This document shows, piece after piece, positions 1 to 7,409 of a stretch of 64,000 nt of DNA (positions are counted from its first letter, which is position 1; every line of letters starts with the position of its first letter). This DNA comes from Joostella atrarenae (GTDB lineage: Bacteria; Bacteroidota; Bacteroidia; Flavobacteriales; Flavobacteriaceae). A model generated the notes under the pieces. It was not told where the DNA came from. It was given only the letters and a program-made list of their open reading frames with translations, and made no database searches. The translations under genes and the position numbers were made by a program. Location: NCBI RefSeq assembly GCF_021764745.1, contig NZ_JAETXX010000007.1:124001-188000 (forward strand), written 5' to 3'.

Positions 1-73
1 ATATTTATTAATTTTACCTTTCTAATATGGATAAAATATAACATAATTGTATTCTATAAAAAAACATAAAACC

Positions 74-1468
74 ATGAGAATTCTTATTCTACCAATATTC
101 CTATTAATAATCACAAATATCTTTCCACAAGATTACACTAAGAAGTATAACTCAGTTTTAAAACAATATGAATATTACGATAAAGATGGTAACATGGTCG
201 GACATCAGAAATATAATAATGTTATGAGACAATGGGAATACACAAAAGGCTCGACCTACAGCTACGATAACACTTCACCAGCAAATTTTAATAATTATGT
301 AAAGCCTTATAATTTTAATTTAATTAGTCAAGTCCTTGCTGCTAAACAACGAAAGTATGATGCTAAAACTCAGTACAACAAAAACAGGCTCTTGAACAAG
401 CTAGATCAATTACTTATGCTAGCAAATAAAATGAACAATCAAACTCAACAAAACAGAATCTATAAAGAAGTCGAAAACTACTTTTACAAAAATAGCAATT
501 ACTTAAATCAACACCTATCAAATGACATTATTATCAACCAAGCTATCATAGACTTAACATATATATATAACAATGTTATTGGAGTTGAAAATAACTATAG
601 TGTAACCCAAAACTACAATTACTCAAACACCACTACCCCAAAAAAACAATTCGAACCAAATACATACATCAAGGTAAGTCATGCTGCTCCAATTCGAGAC
701 GCACCCAGTATTTTGGCAAAAAAAGTAGGAACTCCTTATGAGAATAAGGTATTAATAATAAAAAAAGTAGATGATGGTTATTACAAGGTTAAATCTGGCA
801 AGTTATATGGATATATAAATGACGCGTGGTTAAGTGAAGTAATTAAGGAGACTGTAGATGAAAGTCCTCAAATTAAAAATTATACACAAAATAGTTTTGC
901 AAGCACTACAAGCAATGCCCCTATCCTTGACAAGCCTAACAGTTTAGGAAATAAAATAGGGTCAACAGAAGAAAATAGTATCGTATACATATTCACTAAA
1001 GAGACTGAAAATTATTATAAAATTAAACACGGAAGCTTGATAGGGTATATTGACGCTAAATGGCTAAAAAACACCATTACTATTCCTTCAAAAGAAGAAA
1101 AAGAACCATCTACTGAGACCCAAATCCCAAAACAGATACTTGGTTTATATCTTGTAATGAAAATTGAAGAATCAACATTAAACTCAATAACTGGAGAAAA
1201 GGAAATACAAAATACAATTAATGGAAAGTCATTATTATATTTAAGTGAAAAATCAATAGGCTTTCAAAGAAACGGAGAACCCGCTAAAGAATCAGATTGG
1301 AGATATTTAGGTTTTGAATCAGTTTCAAACTCCCACAAATTTGAAGATGATTACAACCAATTAATATATATAGATAAAGATTTAAATAGAGTAACGTGGA
1401 TCGTAAAATCACCCTCATCAGTAAAAAAAATATACACGTATTATAACTTAAAAAAAATAAACAAATAG
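74..1468 (+). CDS. Secreted protein with two bacterial SH3 (SH3b) domains
   Basis: A hydrophobic signal peptide at the N-terminus (RILILPIFLLIITNIF, then PQD) points to export. Two SH3b-like repeats follow a low-complexity Asn/Tyr-rich region. Each has the pattern (V/S)xxAPIxDxPxSxxxxKxG ... YYKIKxGxxxGYIxxxWL, roughly residues 195-255 and 275-330. SH3b domains usually bind peptidoglycan or cell-surface ligands. The C-terminal 110 residues (VMKIEES to the end) are an unrecognised beta-rich domain. I use the ATG at 74; an in-frame TTG at 47 would put charged residues before the signal peptide. It converges with the replication gene of the adjacent mobile element and may be cargo of it. The exact function is unknown. 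Confidence 0.7.
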   Translation: MRILILPIFLLIITNIFPQDYTKKYNSVLKQYEYYDKDGNMVGHQKYNNVMRQWEYTKGSTYSYDNTSPANFNNYVKPYNFNLISQVLAAKQRKYDAKTQYNKNRLLNKLDQLLMLANKMNNQTQQNRIYKEVENYFYKNSNYLNQHLSNDIIINQAIIDLTYIYNNVIGVENNYSVTQNYNYSNTTTPKKQFEPNTYIKVSHAAPIRDAPSILAKKVGTPYENKVLIIKKVDDGYYKVKSGKLYGYINDAWLSEVIKETVDESPQIKNYTQNSFASTTSNAPILDKPNSLGNKIGSTEENSIVYIFTKETENYYKIKHGSLIGYIDAKWLKNTITIPSKEEKEPSTETQIPKQILGLYLVMKIEESTLNSITGEKEIQNTINGKSLLYLSEKSIGFQRNGEPAKESDWRYLGFESVSNSHKFEDDYNQLIYIDKDLNRVTWIVKSPSSVKKIYTYYNLKKINK

Positions 1469-1487
1469 CCACGAAGTCATCAAAATA

Positions 1488-1556
1488 AATACTCATGACA
1501 AAAGCACCCAAACAACCAAGTTGAATAATTGATTTGGTACTTTTGTCATGAGTATT
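1488..1556. repeat. 21-bp inverted repeat (hairpin) between convergent genes
   Basis: Arms at 1488-1508 and 1536-1556 are complementary at 20 of 21 positions (core ACTCATGACAAAAG / CTTTTGTCATGAGT), with a 27-nt loop. It lies between the end of the SH3b gene and the end of the pII/X-like replication gene. No U-run follows either arm, so it is not a textbook terminator. It could be a bidirectional terminator or a single-strand origin or end structure of the mobile element. Confidence 0.75.
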
Positions 1557-1574
1557 ATAGCTGACATTTCTCCC

Positions 1575-2498
1575 CTAAGCTGCTTTTTGAATAGATTCTA
1601 AATTACAATCTATCATTTCTTGAAACTTTTTATGGAGTAAATTTCTAATAAGCAATCTAGTACGATTCAATCCATACTCTTCTATATATCTATTACATTC
1701 TCTTTTAATTCTACCATAAATCCTATAAGATACTGCTTGTTTCAGACTATCCCAATAATAAGGATTTGTACAGTCACAAATCAACCCAACATGACGTTTG
1801 TCTAACACTTTCTCCATTCCTTCTATATCTACTATCAAAAGCTTATCAAACTGCTTTAACAGGAACTGAAAAAGCCTAAATACAACATCTTGACTTAGCA
1901 AATCCACAAGGTTATATATTTGCAATTCTTCTAAAAACCGAGAGCGAGTTATTTTTATTTCAAACCTTACCACATTTCCTTTTTGCTTATAATGCTTAGA
2001 TTTGTTATAAATTTTTAAAGAGTAATCGGTCTTCTTGAACTCCCTATAATTGCCCTTTCCGTTAAAAGTCTCATTTCGATTCGGAGCTTTAAAATCGTAC
2101 ATCAACAACATGTGGTTTAAGAAACGGTCTGCATCTATCGGCAAATCAATATTTAACCCAAACTCTAGGTTCGTTATTTTTGTTTCCTCTGGAATAATAT
2201 ATAATTCCTCACACATAATATCCAAAACTTGTTCCTGCTCACAAAAACTAAAGTCATTATAATTATGCTCCTCTCCATACATATGTAAATTAAATAGTTT
2301 ATGCAAGCTTCCTGTAACGTAGGACTTCTCTTTTTGCAAATCTACCTGCATATTATAATACCTGCCTTTTTTTGGAAACTCCTCAATCTCACCTGTTTGG
2401 CGATTAAACCTTGACCTAAGCTCTACTGTCCTTTTTTCTTCTGTTCTAAAATCAAAACTCCCTTTATCTAGAACATAAAACCTAACGTTATCTATCAT
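1575..2498 (-). CDS. Phage/plasmid replication initiator, pII/X-like
   Basis: Probable rolling-circle replication initiator. From memory of the M13 gene II protein, the order of conserved blocks matches: N-terminal MIDNVRF, then YVTGSLHKLFN (about residues 60-70), ITNLEFGLNIDLP (about 105-120), LKIYNKSKHY (about 160) and VVRFEIKITRSRFLEEL (about 175-192). The C-terminal 100 residues are helical and basic. At 307 residues it is shorter than M13 pII (410). Its ATG overlaps the stop of the upstream HTH gene in a TAATG arrangement, so the two are translationally coupled. No HUH motif is obvious, as is also true of M13 pII. The family call is by pattern only. Confidence 0.65.
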   Translation of the reverse strand: MIDNVRFYVLDKGSFDFRTEEKRTVELRSRFNRQTGEIEEFPKKGRYYNMQVDLQKEKSYVTGSLHKLFNLHMYGEEHNYNDFSFCEQEQVLDIMCEELYIIPEETKITNLEFGLNIDLPIDADRFLNHMLLMYDFKAPNRNETFNGKGNYREFKKTDYSLKIYNKSKHYKQKGNVVRFEIKITRSRFLEELQIYNLVDLLSQDVVFRLFQFLLKQFDKLLIVDIEGMEKVLDKRHVGLICDCTNPYYWDSLKQAVSYRIYGRIKRECNRYIEEYGLNRTRLLIRNLLHKKFQEMIDCNLESIQKAA

Positions 2499-2695
2499 TA
2501 GGCTACGTTTCTATAGTTAGACAATGCGATTTGCTCCAAAATAGAGCTTTCCAGATACAAAGGTTTTCTTCCCACTTTATGCGTAGGTTTTAAAATCCCT
2601 CTTTTTTTCAAATTATGTATCGTTACAAGCGATACCCTTAATAATTCTGCAACCTCTTGACGTGTTAACAGTCGCTCACTAAAATTTTTCAACAT
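2498..2695 (-). CDS. Helix-turn-helix (excisionase/MerR-like) DNA-binding protein
   Basis: A small protein of about 65 residues containing a winged-HTH of the excisionase type: LLTRQEVAELLRVSLVTIHN followed by LKKRGILKP and a basic wing (HKVGRKPLYLES). Such proteins act as recombination directionality factors or as regulators of the replication gene. I prefer the ATG at 2695; an in-frame GTG at 2740 would add 15 residues that are not part of the fold. The stop codon overlaps the start of the replication initiator (TAATG), so both are expressed as one unit. It lies just downstream of iteron-like repeats that could be its own operator. Confidence 0.75.
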   Translation of the reverse strand: MLKNFSERLLTRQEVAELLRVSLVTIHNLKKRGILKPTHKVGRKPLYLESSILEQIALSNYRNVA

Positions 2696-2774
2696 TTCAT
2701 ATTTTAAAATTAATATTCTTTTAAATGCAATTCGAATCACAAGGCAAATATACCTTCCATTGTGAGCTATTTAA

Positions 2775-2887
2775 AAAAAGGGGAATGAACGGGAATATGC
2801 TTAATTTAGAGCAACATCAATGAAATAAAAGGGGGTTAAACTTTAAAAAAAATTAAACTTTTTGAAAAAGGGGAATAGAAAGGGAAT
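2775..2887. repeat. Iteron-like direct repeats upstream of HTH-rep
   Basis: Two copies of AAAAAGGGGAAT-(4 or 5 nt)-GGGAAT occur at 2775-2796 and 2865-2887. Between them are a further AAAAGGGGG tract and two TTAAACTTT copies (2836-2844, 2853-2861). The G-tracts stand out from the AT-rich surroundings. The position, directly upstream of the HTH-rep pair, suits an origin or operator. Confidence 0.5.
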
Positions 2888-3822
2888 TAAATTGAATCTA
2901 AATAATAGAACTCTGCCTTAACTAGTTTAGTAGAAATGTTATTATATTTACTAGGCTTACCCTGGTCGTTAACGTTAAACTTGTATCGCACTTCTAAAGC
3001 TTTTAAAAAAGAATTATCCTTTTCGCTAGAAAAATGAGTTTTCAAGAGACTCCTTTGTTTGACATATAAAAAAAATAAAACAAGAGTTTTTTTCTGACTT
3101 AGCATCCATTTCAAATCATTATCTAATACATCTTTATCCATAAGCTTTTTCTCTATCTGAAGAAATCTTTCATACTCATTAGATCTCAAAAACTTATCAA
3201 TATTACCCGTATTAGGTAACTTAGTATTATTTTTAACATCTAAATAACTACTAATTAAAATAGGATAAACATCACCGTAATCCACTTTTATTAAATCAAT
3301 TACTCTACGATAACTAGACAGATACATATTAACCATAATTTTTAATAATGGGTTAATGTTTTCTGAACTCAGAATATTTATTAGACAAACCTCACTATTC
3401 TTTAAATTAAGTATCTTCTCCTTAAACATAATATTTGTAAGCAAAGCAACTTCATTGCTTTTAATTAATGAATTATTAAGATTACTCAAGTAGACACCTT
3501 CTTGAACCTGTACATAGTTCAGCAAAAAACTCTTAAACTCTTTTATATCAATAGATTCTAAAATCTCTTCATAATCAACATCGATATCAAGTCCCTCTAT
3601 CCCCTTTTGATTACCCCCAATAAAATCTTTTATTGTAATAGACTCATAAGTAATATCAATATCGTCCCAATAAGCAAAATGAATAAAAACATTTTCGTAA
3701 AGACCCATCTCTTTATATATGGGCAATTCAAATTTTTCAATAGTATATTCAACATCACTTATGCAAGTGTAAGGTCTAAAAACTTCTTCTAAATCTTCAA
3801 CTGTTTGTTTTAAATAGTACAT
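2887..3822 (-). CDS. Unknown protein of integrative element (311 aa)
   Basis: I do not recognise this protein. It has an acidic N-terminal half (EEVF, DDIDITYES, DIDVDYEEILES), a helical middle part and a more basic C-terminus ending in KLVKAEFYYLDSI. No signal peptide or membrane segment is seen. It starts only 2 nt after the integrase stop, so the two are co-transcribed. A short patch near the C-terminus (LKWMLSQKKTLVLFFLY) is faintly like the RteC regulators of Bacteroides conjugative transposons, but this is too weak to name it. Its place between integrase and excisionase suggests a role in element regulation or replication. Confidence 0.6.
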   Translation of the reverse strand: MYYLKQTVEDLEEVFRPYTCISDVEYTIEKFELPIYKEMGLYENVFIHFAYWDDIDITYESITIKDFIGGNQKGIEGLDIDVDYEEILESIDIKEFKSFLLNYVQVQEGVYLSNLNNSLIKSNEVALLTNIMFKEKILNLKNSEVCLINILSSENINPLLKIMVNMYLSSYRRVIDLIKVDYGDVYPILISSYLDVKNNTKLPNTGNIDKFLRSNEYERFLQIEKKLMDKDVLDNDLKWMLSQKKTLVLFFLYVKQRSLLKTHFSSEKDNSFLKALEVRYKFNVNDQGKPSKYNNISTKLVKAEFYYLDSI

Positions 3823-3824
3823 CC

Positions 3825-5096
3825 TTAAATATTAAAATAACCGCTTTTGGCAAACTTCAAAGCCTGCTGTTCTTTTTCAATCCGAATATACTTATAAAAT
3901 TCTTTTTCGGTTGAATGTCCAGAGAATATCATAATATCATATGTAGACATTCCCTTTTTGTACATATTCGTACAAAAGGAACGTCTCGCACTATGGGTAC
4001 ATACTAATTTATATTTTGGAACTCTCTCAGAAACCTTATCCCCGCCTTTGGTATAATTACGTTCCACTAGCTCCAAAACGTTGGCTCTTCTTGCAATCTC
4101 TTTAATATATCTATTCAAATCTTGTTCACGCATCCGAGGCGGCGGGCTACCATTGTACTTCTTATGAATTTCCTTAATCTCTCTTGTTATTGGGCAGTGC
4201 ACTTCTTTTTTTGTCTTTGATTGTCTAATCTTAAAAAATAAAGTACCATCTAAGTTAATAATATTATCATTAGTCAATCCATTATAGTCACTCACACGTT
4301 GCCCCGTTAGACATCCAATAACAAATATATCTCTCGCTCTATCAAGCTCAGGATGTTTATTTAAGTCTAACTCTATAATTGAGTTAATCTCATCATCAGT
4401 TAAATAGATTGCCGTTGTCAGTTCTTTTGGAGCTCTAAATTCTCGATTAGAATATGCTAAATTAGTATTATAACCCTCTTCAGTAGCTGATTTCAAAAAA
4501 GATTTCAAATTTTTTATATGCTTCCCAATTGTATTCATTGACTTATCATCCTCCTCTAAAAAAGTCAAGAAAGCGTAATAAAAATCCATAGTAATATCAT
4601 TAAACTGTAACTTTTTTTCATACTTCCTTAAAAGTTTTACTGTCTGTTGATACGACCTTAACGTCACATCTCTTATTACCCCCTTCCTCCTATTACAAAA
4701 TAAGTCAGTATAATTATAAAAAGTCATTTCTTCATTTGCAATATCAATAGTGGGTCTAACAATACTATCCAATTTTTCTCTTAATATCTTTTTTGTAATA
4801 GGGATGTTATCTGCATTCAATCTAGATATTTCTTTTGACAATGCAACTTTTAGCCCATTCAAAAAGTCATTGACATAATCCCTGTCCAGTATATGCGCTT
4901 TATTTCTTAATTGCTGTCTTTCAAAATCCCAATCAGCATAGCATGATGAATATTCTGTTGAGTATTTCATTCTTAACGAACCGTAGTTGAAATGAAGGAA
5001 TATAAGAGATTGCTGTTTTGGATTTTTACTTAACTTTTTAATAGGTTCTTTAAAGGCTAATCGTATTGATCCTTTTGACCGCTCTACAGAATTCAT
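3825..5096 (-). CDS. Tyrosine-type site-specific integrase
   Basis: A 423-residue tyrosine recombinase with the usual three-part layout of Bacteroidota integrases: an arm-binding N-terminal region (residues 1-110), a SAM-like core-binding domain (about 125-215) and a catalytic domain (about 235-415). The catalytic set is visible: R267 in LTGQRVSD, K294 in SKTKKE, H368-S-A-R371, H394 in FSGHST and the nucleophile Y401 in EKEFYKY. It would integrate and excise the element encoded downstream. Two AGGGTGCT repeats lie about 37-56 nt upstream of its ATG and are candidate arm sites. The start gives a complete arm domain. Confidence 0.93.
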   Translation of the reverse strand: MNSVERSKGSIRLAFKEPIKKLSKNPKQQSLIFLHFNYGSLRMKYSTEYSSCYADWDFERQQLRNKAHILDRDYVNDFLNGLKVALSKEISRLNADNIPITKKILREKLDSIVRPTIDIANEEMTFYNYTDLFCNRRKGVIRDVTLRSYQQTVKLLRKYEKKLQFNDITMDFYYAFLTFLEEDDKSMNTIGKHIKNLKSFLKSATEEGYNTNLAYSNREFRAPKELTTAIYLTDDEINSIIELDLNKHPELDRARDIFVIGCLTGQRVSDYNGLTNDNIINLDGTLFFKIRQSKTKKEVHCPITREIKEIHKKYNGSPPPRMREQDLNRYIKEIARRANVLELVERNYTKGGDKVSERVPKYKLVCTHSARRSFCTNMYKKGMSTYDIMIFSGHSTEKEFYKYIRIEKEQQALKFAKSGYFNI

Positions 5097-5132
5097 ATTA
5101 TTAATTATAATTATATTACAAATATAACTAAA

Positions 5133-5152
5133 AGGGTGCTAATTAGGGTGCT
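5133..5152. repeat. Tandem AGGGTGCT repeats, candidate integrase arm sites
   Basis: AGGGTGCT occurs at 5133-5140 and again at 5145-5152, 12 bp apart, in otherwise AT-only sequence directly upstream of the integrase gene. Integrases of this type bind short direct repeats next to the crossover site. The role is inferred from position. Confidence 0.4.
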
Positions 5153-5302
5153 GTTTATAATTAATTTACATTAACTTAATTTAACCAGAATTAATTATTA
5201 TTAATTTTTAAATCTGATAATCAATGATTTAAATTAGCATGAGTAAATTTAGATTAAAATCAATTAAAACTAGATTGGTACTGGAGGCACCACCACTAAA
5301 AG

Positions 5303-5335
5303 CCCGATTCCATTTATATGGCAATCGGGTTTTTT
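5303..5335 (+). terminator. Rho-independent terminator with no gene in front (probable att scar)
   Basis: Stem CCCGATT / AATCGGG (5303-5309, 5323-5329) with an inner CCAT/ATGG pairing, followed by six Ts. No rightward gene precedes it; only the integrase upstream region and a GC-richer patch TACTGGAGGCACCACCAC (about 5279-5296) do. The simplest reading is that this is the 3' end and terminator of the gene into which the element inserted, left at the integrase end. Confidence 0.7.
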
Positions 5336-5702
5336 GGTTTTATACTTCCCCTTAATCAAAATAAAAAAGGTAAGCCTAAACAGAACCAACTGCCTGATTT
5401 ATTACCCAAAAACACTCTCCAACAAACCAAAAGCAAACCGCAAGATTCACAATCTTTGTTTTGAATGATAATTTTTGATCAAACCACCCAACATTACTTT
5501 AAAAAACAAGAGAGAATTTTAGAACAGCTATAATCGTAAGACTTTTCCTAATTATATATACAGCAATCTTCAAACAGCAGCCCAGTCCTACAATATTCTT
5601 AGCCTAAAATCAAATTATCTACATAACCTATAAAAAGGAAAAAACCCTCAACAAATAAATATCTGTTGAAGGTTTAATATATTTTCGGAGCCTTAAAAAG
5701 AC
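5336..5702. other. Intergenic region, no gene seen
   Basis: AT-rich sequence with no credible reading frame on either strand. Its only structured part is the leftward terminator at 5639-5675. Confidence 0.6.
5639..5675 (-). terminator. Rho-independent terminator of the receiver-like/microprotein unit
   Basis: On the minus strand a stem of AAACC-TCAACA paired with TGTTGA-GGTTT (arms 5642-5653 and 5664-5675, one internal mismatch) is followed by six Us (5639-5644). It lies 27 nt past the stop of the 38-residue ORF. Confidence 0.75.
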
Positions 5703-5819
5703 TTAGACCATCTTCTTCTTTAAAATTATAAGCACTAAAAGGAAAACCAATAAAATTTCATAATCTGCACCGGCTATTATCCCATAAAAACTAGCTTTTG
5801 CTATCAAGAAATATGTCAT
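5703..5819 (-). CDS. Putative 38-residue membrane microprotein
   Basis: A short frame that runs from an ATG at 5819 to a TAA at 5703-5705. It has a polar N-terminal half (MTYFLIAKASFYGIIAGADY), then a clear membrane segment (EILLVFLLVLIIL) and ends in a KKKMV positive tail, as in a single-pass inner-membrane peptide. It sits 25 nt after the stop of the receiver-like gene and 27 nt before a strong terminator, so it would be the last part of that transcript. No homologue is known to me; it could also be a chance ORF. Confidence 0.4.
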   Translation of the reverse strand: MTYFLIAKASFYGIIAGADYEILLVFLLVLIILKKKMV

Positions 5820-5844
5820 CTGAATTAGTTTTAAATTTATCTAA

Positions 5845-6180
5845 CTAAACTGTAACCGATAAAATCGAATTAAAATATTCTATCATTTCACTTTTATGCT
5901 TTGTCATATCGACAGAAATGACTCCGTATACACCTTGAGCTTTTTCATAAACTTCTTTATCCAAAGAACAAAGAATTATCGGGATATTCCTTTTATAAAC
6001 ACCCAATAAGCTTAGTAAATCTCCCGCACTGTAAGCAAAAAACACAACCGCCACATAATCATTCTCATCAAAATTCACTTCCGTTAGATCTTTACTAACG
6101 TGAAACTCCCCATACCCCAAATCACTTTTTTGTAACATTTTTGAAAAGGCACCTTGAGGATCACAAACCAACACTTCCAT
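5845..6180 (-). CDS. Degenerate receiver-like (CheY-fold) protein
   Basis: A 111-residue protein with an alternating beta/alpha pattern like a response-regulator receiver: MEVLVCD (strand 1, one acidic residue), VAVVFFAY (strand 3), IPIILCSL (strand 4) and VYGVISVDM (strand 5). The phosphoacceptor Asp expected at the end of strand 3 is absent (FFAYSAGD), and the acidic pair is reduced to D7. If it is a receiver it is probably phosphorylation-independent. It is followed by a putative membrane microprotein and a terminator, and is preceded, beyond a 420-bp gap rich in inverted repeats, by a true NarL-type regulator in the same orientation. The function is unknown. Confidence 0.6.
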   Translation of the reverse strand: MEVLVCDPQGAFSKMLQKSDLGYGEFHVSKDLTEVNFDENDYVAVVFFAYSAGDLLSLLGVYKRNIPIILCSLDKEVYEKAQGVYGVISVDMTKHKSEMIEYFNSILSVTV

Positions 6181-6249
6181 ACTATAATTATTTATTTAAA
6201 AGCTTGGAGCAAACAAAAATCAATCTTATCATTTAGGTTATAAACAAGA

Positions 6250-6353
6250 AAAGACTTAAGGAGAGAATATTCATAAGAGATTTAACCCTCTCATAAAGCA
6301 AAATAAAAAAACCTACTAATTTTAATTTATTATCCTTCATTCCTTAAGTCTTT
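6250..6353. repeat. 13-bp inverted repeat with 78-nt spacer
   Basis: AAAGACTTAAGGA at 6250-6262 is the exact reverse complement of TCCTTAAGTCTTT at 6341-6353. Found between the two response-regulator-like genes. Function unknown. Confidence 0.65.
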
Positions 6354-6465
6354 AACAATAAACCAACCTAAAGCCTACACTCTACAAAAGATTTCATAGA
6401 GCTTTAACTCGGTACAAATGTAGGACAGGTAAGCTATGAATTAAAAAAAACAACTACAGTCTTAT

Positions 6466-6507
6466 TTCGTAAAGTGATACATTAATTTTAATGTATCACT
6501 TTACGAA
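6466..6507. repeat. Perfect 42-bp palindrome (20-bp arms, 2-nt centre)
   Basis: Arms at 6466-6485 and 6488-6507 match perfectly around a TT centre (arm core CGTAAAGTGATACATTAA). It lies about 90 bp after the stop of the NarL-type regulator. There is no U-run right after it, so either an unusual terminator/RNA stabiliser or a protein-binding palindrome is possible. Confidence 0.8.
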
Positions 6508-6598
6508 GGCATGTTTTTATAAGGTTTTTAAATAAGAAAGCATCTACAAAGTTTACTTGTAAATGCTGCTATATAAGAGACTCGCTCTTGAAGAAACT

Positions 6599-7231
6599 TT
6601 ATTTAGAAATAACATAGCCCTCCTCTAAGGCTTTAAGAATAAGATCTACAGTTCTATTCACATCCATTTTAGCCATAAGTCGCTTACTATAGAAATGAAT
6701 TGTATTTACACTAAGATCTAACTCAAAAGCAATCTCTTTTGCCGTCATTCCATCACACATTAACTGTAACAATTGCGTTTCACGCGGAGACAACTTCACA
6801 TCTTTTTTATGAAAATTATCCACCATAGCCAGGGTTGCATTTTTACTAAAGTAAGGCTTAGAATTACCCTCTTTGAAATGTACAATCGCAGAAATTAAGT
6901 CGGATACAGCGTCTTGCTTCGTTATATAAGCGTTAGCCCCTAAAGAAATAGCATCTCTCATTATTTTTGTAGAAACTGAAGAAGACAATACTATTATTTT
7001 ATATTGATCATCCTTTTTAAAAGCCCTAACTTCTTTAATAACCTCCAACCCGTTAGTTTCTGGCATAAAAACATCTAGAATAATAAGATTTACTTCATTC
7101 TCCTTTAAGTAACCCAAAAATTCTAAATGAGAAGTAAACGTTTCAATATGACGCACCTCAGGGACATCTTGAAGAATTTCCCTTACCATATCGGTAATCA
7201 TTTTATGATCATCTAATATTACTACATGCAT
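6599..7231 (-). CDS. NarL/LuxR-family response regulator
   Basis: A two-component response regulator. The receiver domain (about residues 1-120) has the acidic pair D7/D8, phosphoacceptor D53 in LIILDVFMPE, the signalling Ser in IIVLSSS and the Lys in AYITKQD. The C-terminal LuxR HTH (about 145-205) reads LSPRETQLLQLMCDGMTAKE and then IAFELDLSVNTIHFYSKRL. Length (210) is normal. No histidine kinase is adjacent, so it is an orphan here. It is the first gene of a short leftward stretch; the 180-bp gap to the Fic gene suggests a separate promoter. Confidence 0.92.
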   Translation of the reverse strand: MHVVILDDHKMITDMVREILQDVPEVRHIETFTSHLEFLGYLKENEVNLIILDVFMPETNGLEVIKEVRAFKKDDQYKIIVLSSSVSTKIMRDAISLGANAYITKQDAVSDLISAIVHFKEGNSKPYFSKNATLAMVDNFHKKDVKLSPRETQLLQLMCDGMTAKEIAFELDLSVNTIHFYSKRLMAKMDVNRTVDLILKALEEGYVISK

Positions 7232-7409
7232 ATCAACAAAGTCCTTTCTTTACAGTTTAATTATTACAGCTTTTATATCACTTTCAATAAAGCTGTATTT
7301 ATATTCATTTTATGGTAAAACTTTACAAATCTAAGACATATTAAATTGATAAAGTCTTTATTTCTTAATTATTATACGTGAAATTTCTTCAAATTAATTA
7401 AACACTATC

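Larger units (their letters stand above)
1488..5302 (-). mobile_element. Small integrative element (rep, HTH, orf311, tyrosine integrase)
   Basis: Four leftward genes lie in series: integrase, unknown protein, excisionase-like HTH and a replication initiator of the filamentous-phage pII/X kind. They are bounded on the right by tandem 8-bp repeats upstream of the integrase (5133-5152) and a terminator with no gene in front of it (5303-5335). The left boundary is not determined: it may be the 1488-1556 hairpin, or it may lie beyond the window, in which case the SH3b gene is cargo. No relaxase, coat protein or Zot-like gene is seen, so mobilisation would depend on other elements. Confidence 0.6.
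6181..6598. other. Intergenic region with nested long inverted repeats
   Basis: No credible coding frame. It holds a 13-bp inverted repeat (6250-6262 with 6341-6353, sequence AAAGACTTAAGGA) and a perfect 20-bp-arm palindrome (6466-6507). The loop of the first also has a smaller pair ATAAGAG / CTCTCAT. Confidence 0.7.

Noticed and set aside
2887-3822. RteC family assignment for the 311-residue protein
   Set aside because: Only a short patch near the C-terminus is faintly alike; the rest does not follow RteC.
5279-5296. CACCACCA-containing patch read as a tRNA or tmRNA 3' end
   Set aside because: No T-loop (TTCGA) or matching acceptor strand precedes it, so a tRNA or tmRNA end could not be supported.
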